15,571 bases of DNA from DATMQA01 sp035566895 (GTDB lineage Bacteria > Verrucomicrobiota > Verrucomicrobiia > Limisphaerales > UBA8199): contig DATMQA010000019.1 in the NCBI GenBank assembly GCA_035566895.1, positions 1 through 15,571 of the forward strand, read 5' to 3'. The notes under the pieces are model-generated. The model saw nothing but the letters and a program-made list of their open reading frames with translations. It had not been told where the DNA came from and did no database searches. Positions 12,685 to 15,571 of this stretch are shown here, one piece after another. How positions within the stretch are numbered: the stretch's first letter is position 1; each line of letters starts with the position of its first letter. The position numbers and the translations under genes are program-made.

Positions 12685-14250
12685 ATGAAGTTTTCCCGGC
12701 GCGATTTTTTGAAAAGCACGGGCCTGGTTTGCGGTGCCGCGGCATTCCCCGGCTGGGTCTTGGAAACCGAGGCCGCCGAAGCCGCCGCCGTTGATAAGCA
12801 TGCGCTGGCGGAGATAGCTATCACGCGCGCCAAAAAGCTGGGGGCCAGTTACGCCGATATCCGCATCAACCGTTACCGCAACGAGTCCAGTTCCACGCGC
12901 GAACAGCAGGTGCTGAACGTCGCGCGCTCACAGAGCTTCGGTTTTGGCGTGCGGGTGCTGGTGAAAGGTGCCTGGGGCTTCGCAGCGAGCTATGTGGTTA
13001 CGCCGGAATCGGTTCGGCGAATTACGGAACAGGCGGTGGCCATCGCCCGAGCCAACGGAACTTATCAACGCAAGCCCATCAAGCTGGCGCCCGCCCCGAA
13101 AGTAGTCGCGACCTGGAAAAGCGCGTTCGAAAAGGACCCGTTTGACATTCCCGTGGACCGCAAGATCGAATTCCTGCTGAAAGTAAATGAGGCGGCTATG
13201 AAGGCCAAAGGCGCGAGCTTCGTGACTTCGAGTTTGTCCTTCCAAAACGAGCAGAAGTTTTACGCGTCCACTGATGGCTCGCGCACCGACCAATATATTA
13301 TCCGGACGCTGCCCTTCTTCACGGTGACCGCGGTGAACCGCAGCGCGGGGGATTTCCAGACGCGCAGCAACCTGGCGAGCCCAAGAACCGCTGGCTACGA
13401 GTTCATCGAGCAATATCCCTGGCTCAAGGAGGCCGAGCAGGCCGGCGAGGAATCGGTTGCGAAGCTCAAAGCTAAACCGGTGACCCCCGGCAAATACGAT
13501 CTCATCCTGCACCCGTCCCATCTGTGGCTGACGATTCATGAGTCGGTAGGGCATTCGACGGAGCTGGACCGCGCGTTGCTGTGGGAGGCCGACTTCGCCG
13601 GCACCAGCTTTTTGACGCCGGACAAAGCCGGCAAGCTGCGGTTTGGTTCGAAGCTGTGCAACTTCAACGCCGACCGCACCCAGCCGCATGGGCTGGCTAC
13701 CGTGGGTTACGATGATGAGGGCGTGCCGGCGCAGCGCTGGGCGCTGGTGAAGGACGGCATCTTCGTCGATTGGCAGACCACGCGCGACCTGGCGCCCCTT
13801 ATCGGCCAAAAGCATTCGTACGGCTGCCTGCACGCCGACAGTTGGGCGAGTGTGCCTTTCCCGCGCATGCCGAATGTTTCCCTGGACCCGGCAAAGGAAA
13901 ACGTTTCGCTGCAGCAACTTGCCGGCGAGGTGCAGGATGGCATCCTGATTTACGGCAATGGCAGTTGGTCGATCGATCAGCAGCGCTACAACTTCCAATT
14001 CGGCGGCCAGACTTTTTGGGAAATCAAGAAGGGCAAGATCGGCGAAATGCTGCGCGATGTGGCTTATCAATCGCGGACACCTGATTTCTGGAACGCCTGC
14101 GACGGGTTGGGCGGGCCGGCCACTTACGAGCTGAACGGCGCGGCCAACGATGGCAAAGGCGAGCCCCAACAGGCCAACGCCGTCAGCCACGGCTGCCCGG
14201 TGTCGCGCTTCAGGCAGATTAACGTCCTGAACACAGGAAAGAAGACATGA
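12685..14250 (+). CDS. tldD: TldD-family zinc metallopeptidase subunit with Tat signal
   Basis: Catalytic subunit of the TldD/TldE peptidase, which in studied bacteria degrades unfolded peptides and trims microcin and RiPP precursors. The 521-residue protein has the HExxxH zinc motif as HESVGHSTELD (H285, E286, H290) and a family-typical C-terminus with GLGGPATYELNG and GCPVSRFRQINVLNTG. Unlike the cytosolic E. coli enzyme it opens with a twin-arginine signal (FSRRDFLKSTGLVCGAAAF, residues 3-21), so it should be folded in the cytoplasm and exported. The N-terminal domain (about 45-75) has the usual GASYADIRINRYRN. The partner PmbA/TldE begins at 15025, after one intervening gene. Neither gene has a clear Shine-Dalgarno sequence. 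Confidence 0.92.
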   Translation: MKFSRRDFLKSTGLVCGAAAFPGWVLETEAAEAAAVDKHALAEIAITRAKKLGASYADIRINRYRNESSSTREQQVLNVARSQSFGFGVRVLVKGAWGFAASYVVTPESVRRITEQAVAIARANGTYQRKPIKLAPAPKVVATWKSAFEKDPFDIPVDRKIEFLLKVNEAAMKAKGASFVTSSLSFQNEQKFYASTDGSRTDQYIIRTLPFFTVTAVNRSAGDFQTRSNLASPRTAGYEFIEQYPWLKEAEQAGEESVAKLKAKPVTPGKYDLILHPSHLWLTIHESVGHSTELDRALLWEADFAGTSFLTPDKAGKLRFGSKLCNFNADRTQPHGLATVGYDDEGVPAQRWALVKDGIFVDWQTTRDLAPLIGQKHSYGCLHADSWASVPFPRMPNVSLDPAKENVSLQQLAGEVQDGILIYGNGSWSIDQQRYNFQFGGQTFWEIKKGKIGEMLRDVAYQSRTPDFWNACDGLGGPATYELNGAANDGKGEPQQANAVSHGCPVSRFRQINVLNTGKKT

Positions 14251-14282
14251 AGATTGAACCGCGAAGCCCGACACACTGGACG

Positions 14283-14315
14283 TGATTCTGTCCTGCCATG
14301 ATTTTGTCTACCCCC
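14283..14315. repeat. Two imperfect 16-17-nt direct repeats after tldD
   Basis: TGATTCTGTCCTGCCA (14283-14298) is followed directly by TGATTTTGTCTACCCCC (14299-14315), both opening TGATTxTGTC, and a further TGTCCTGA comes next. They fill the 79-nt gap between tldD and the YdeI-like gene. A 12-codon frame starts within the tldD stop (ATGA) and ends before them; it is probably meaningless. Confidence 0.5.
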
Positions 14316-14329
14316 TGTCCTGAATTTAT

Positions 14330-14941
14330 ATGGCATCGAAAGACCCACGAATAGACGCTTACATCGCGAAATCAGCCGACTTCGCCCAACCCATTCTCAA
14401 CCACCTACGCCGGTTGGTCCATACTGCCTGCCCGGAGGTCGAGGAAACCTTTAAATGGAGTTTCCCGCATTTCATTTACAAAGGAATGCTCTGCCACATG
14501 GCCGCCTTCAGAGCCCATTGCGCCTTCGGCTTCTGGAAACGCACGTTGATTTTCGGCAATGATGAATCCGGCAAGGCGAACGGCGACGCGATGGGGCAGT
14601 TCGGCCGAATTACCAGCCTCTCCGACCTGCCGAAGGACAAAGTGCTGCTCGGCTATATTAAAGAAGCCGTGCGCTTAAACGAGGCCGGTATCAAAGCACC
14701 TCCGGGCGCAGCATCAAAACCCAGAAAAGACCTGGTCGTGCCCGATTACTTCATGGCCGCTTTGAAAAGAAAGAAAAAGGCGCTGACGGCCTTCGAAAAC
14801 TTCAGTCCCAGCCACAAGCGCGAGTACGTCGAATGGATCACCGAAGCCAAACGAGAAGAAACCCGAGCCAAGCGCCTCGAAACCGCAGTCGCCTGGATGT
14901 CCATCGGCAAGCCCAGGCACTGGAAATACGCAAACTGCTAA
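14330..14941 (+). CDS. DUF1801/YdeI (OmpD-associated) family protein
   Basis: A 203-residue soluble protein. Residues of about 15-120 match the DUF1801 fold: FAQPILNHLRRLVHTACPEV, EETFKWSFPHFIYKGMLCHM, AFGFWKR. Residues 145-200 match the YdeI C-terminal helical domain: PDYFMAALKRKKKALTAFEN, FSPSHKREYVEWITEAKREE, and a final GKPRHWKY. Family function is unclear; relatives have been linked to stress and antimicrobial-peptide resistance. No signal peptide. It sits between tldD and pmbA with gaps of 79 and 83 nt, both holding tandem repeats, so it may be inserted in the peptidase operon or transcribed separately. Base composition slightly less GC-rich than its neighbours by eye. Confidence 0.85.
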   Translation: MASKDPRIDAYIAKSADFAQPILNHLRRLVHTACPEVEETFKWSFPHFIYKGMLCHMAAFRAHCAFGFWKRTLIFGNDESGKANGDAMGQFGRITSLSDLPKDKVLLGYIKEAVRLNEAGIKAPPGAASKPRKDLVVPDYFMAALKRKKKALTAFENFSPSHKREYVEWITEAKREETRAKRLETAVAWMSIGKPRHWKYANC

Positions 14942-14980
14942 CGCTTTCCCATTACTCTATCGCCCCGGCGCCTACCCGCC

Positions 14981-15012
14981 ATTAATCCAACAATCCACTA
15001 ATCCATTAATCC
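14981..15012. repeat. Degenerate 8-nt tandem repeat (four units)
   Basis: Four adjoining 8-mers: ATTAATCC, AACAATCC, ACTAATCC, ATTAATCC. All fit ANNAATCC. The array ends 12 nt before the pmbA start codon, so it lies where a leader or promoter would be. Confidence 0.75.
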
Positions 15013-15024
15013 ACTCCCCGCCCC

Positions 15025-15571
15025 ATGCTCCTCTCCTCAAACGACACCAAAGCGATTTGCGACAAGCTGCTGAGTTGCATCAAGGCCGACGATGCCCATG
15101 TCAGCGTCAGCAGCGAAGATTTCTCCCATCTCCGGTTTGCGGCTAATGGTTTTACCACCAGCGGTCGCGTCGAAGAGGTAGGCGCGAGCGTCACGGTCTG
15201 GCTCGACAAAAAACGCGGGTCAGCCGCAGCCAGCGATCTGGAGGACGCGTCGCTCCGGCAAGCGGTCGCGCAGGCCGAAGAACTCGCGCGCCTGGCGCCG
15301 GTCGATAAAGAATACCTGCCGAGCCTCGGCGCGCAGACCTACAAACCGTCCGGCGGTTACGTCGAGGCCACGGTGAACCTCTCGCTGGAAGACCGGGCGC
15401 GGGCCATCGATGAAATTATTCGCGCGTGCGAAAAGGAGAACGTCATTGGGGCAGGGTTCCACCACGCCAACGGCAGCGCGTCAGGTTTCGCCACCAAGAA
15501 CGGCAACTTTCATTATCACATTTCGAGCCAGGTCAGCCTGTCGGTGACGGCGCGCACGCCGGACGGAGGCA
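15025..15571 (+). CDS. pmbA: PmbA/TldE metallopeptidase partner (N-terminal part, runs off the window)
   Basis: Non-catalytic partner of TldD in the TldD/TldE heterodimer. The frame is open from the ATG at 15025 to the window end (182 codons). The fold follows the TldD/PmbA N-terminal domain: LLSCIKADDAHVSVSSEDFS, FAANGFTTSGRVEEVGASVT, then EDASLRQAVAQAEELARLAP and a central SLEDRARAIDEIIRACEKE. GAGFHHANGSASGFATKNG then corresponds to the strand region that reads a personal-name-like SG-x-x-N loop in homologues. No signal peptide or twin-arginine motif is seen at this start, although TldD has one. Tandem repeats and no Shine-Dalgarno sequence precede it. Confidence 0.85.
   Translation, partial: MLLSSNDTKAICDKLLSCIKADDAHVSVSSEDFSHLRFAANGFTTSGRVEEVGASVTVWLDKKRGSAAASDLEDASLRQAVAQAEELARLAPVDKEYLPSLGAQTYKPSGGYVEATVNLSLEDRARAIDEIIRACEKENVIGAGFHHANGSASGFATKNGNFHYHISSQVSLSVTARTPDGG

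Noticed and set aside
12928..14274. Long open frame antisense to tldD
   Set aside because: Same GC-skew shadow; the sense strand carries the HExxxH motif and a Tat signal.

Overview
The window looks like chromosomal DNA of a free-living Verrucomicrobiota bacterium, probably near the Pedosphaera/Limisphaerales lineage. This is inferred from content, not from a marker gene: high GC, two secreted GH29 fucosidases, a BlaI plus M56 pair whose sensor region resembles domains I associate with this phylum, a Tat-type TldD, few clear Shine-Dalgarno sites, and intergenic gaps filled with short degenerate AT-rich repeats.

Layout. 1-366 (-) is the N-terminal part of lysyl-tRNA synthetase. 686-1003 (+) is a small orphan gene with its own promoter-like sequence and a clear intrinsic terminator. 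1085-2638 (-) and 4325-5806 (-) are two different exported GH29 alpha-L-fucosidases. Between them is a worn patch: a GNAT acetyltransferase pseudogene with two in-frame stops (2792-3073), a secreted DUF3859 protein (3106-3645), a truncated N-terminal fragment (3659-3775), and two tiny membrane-protein genes on the minus strand that are easy to miss (3772-3912, and 3979-4134, a DUF3309 protein).

6233-9447 (+) is the most interesting part. Two translationally coupled genes (ATGA overlap) encode a polytopic membrane protein ending in a MotA/TolQ/ExbB-like channel core and a partner with one N-terminal membrane helix containing an aspartate, as in ExbD/MotB/ZorB. The partner continues into a long Gln-rich coiled coil and a trypsin-like C-terminal domain that seems to lack its serine. 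I read the pair as a possible ion-driven motor of an undescribed architecture.

9581-12436 (+) is a BlaI-family repressor and an M56 (BlaR1/MecR1-like) membrane protease, preceded by two matching palindromic operators 43 bp apart, one covering the -10 box. The usual penicillin-binding sensor is replaced by an unrelated domain with a TPR-like tail. 12685-15571 (+) holds a Tat-exported TldD, a DUF1801/YdeI-type protein, and the start of PmbA/TldE. This implies an exported TldD/E-type metallopeptidase, with an unrelated gene between its two subunits.

Across the right half, four intergenic gaps carry short tandem repeats of differing period (6, 9, 16-17 and 8 nt), one of them also forming a 22-bp perfect inverted repeat. 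Several start codons lie only about 6 nt or less downstream of the predicted transcription start, suggesting leaderless or near-leaderless mRNAs.
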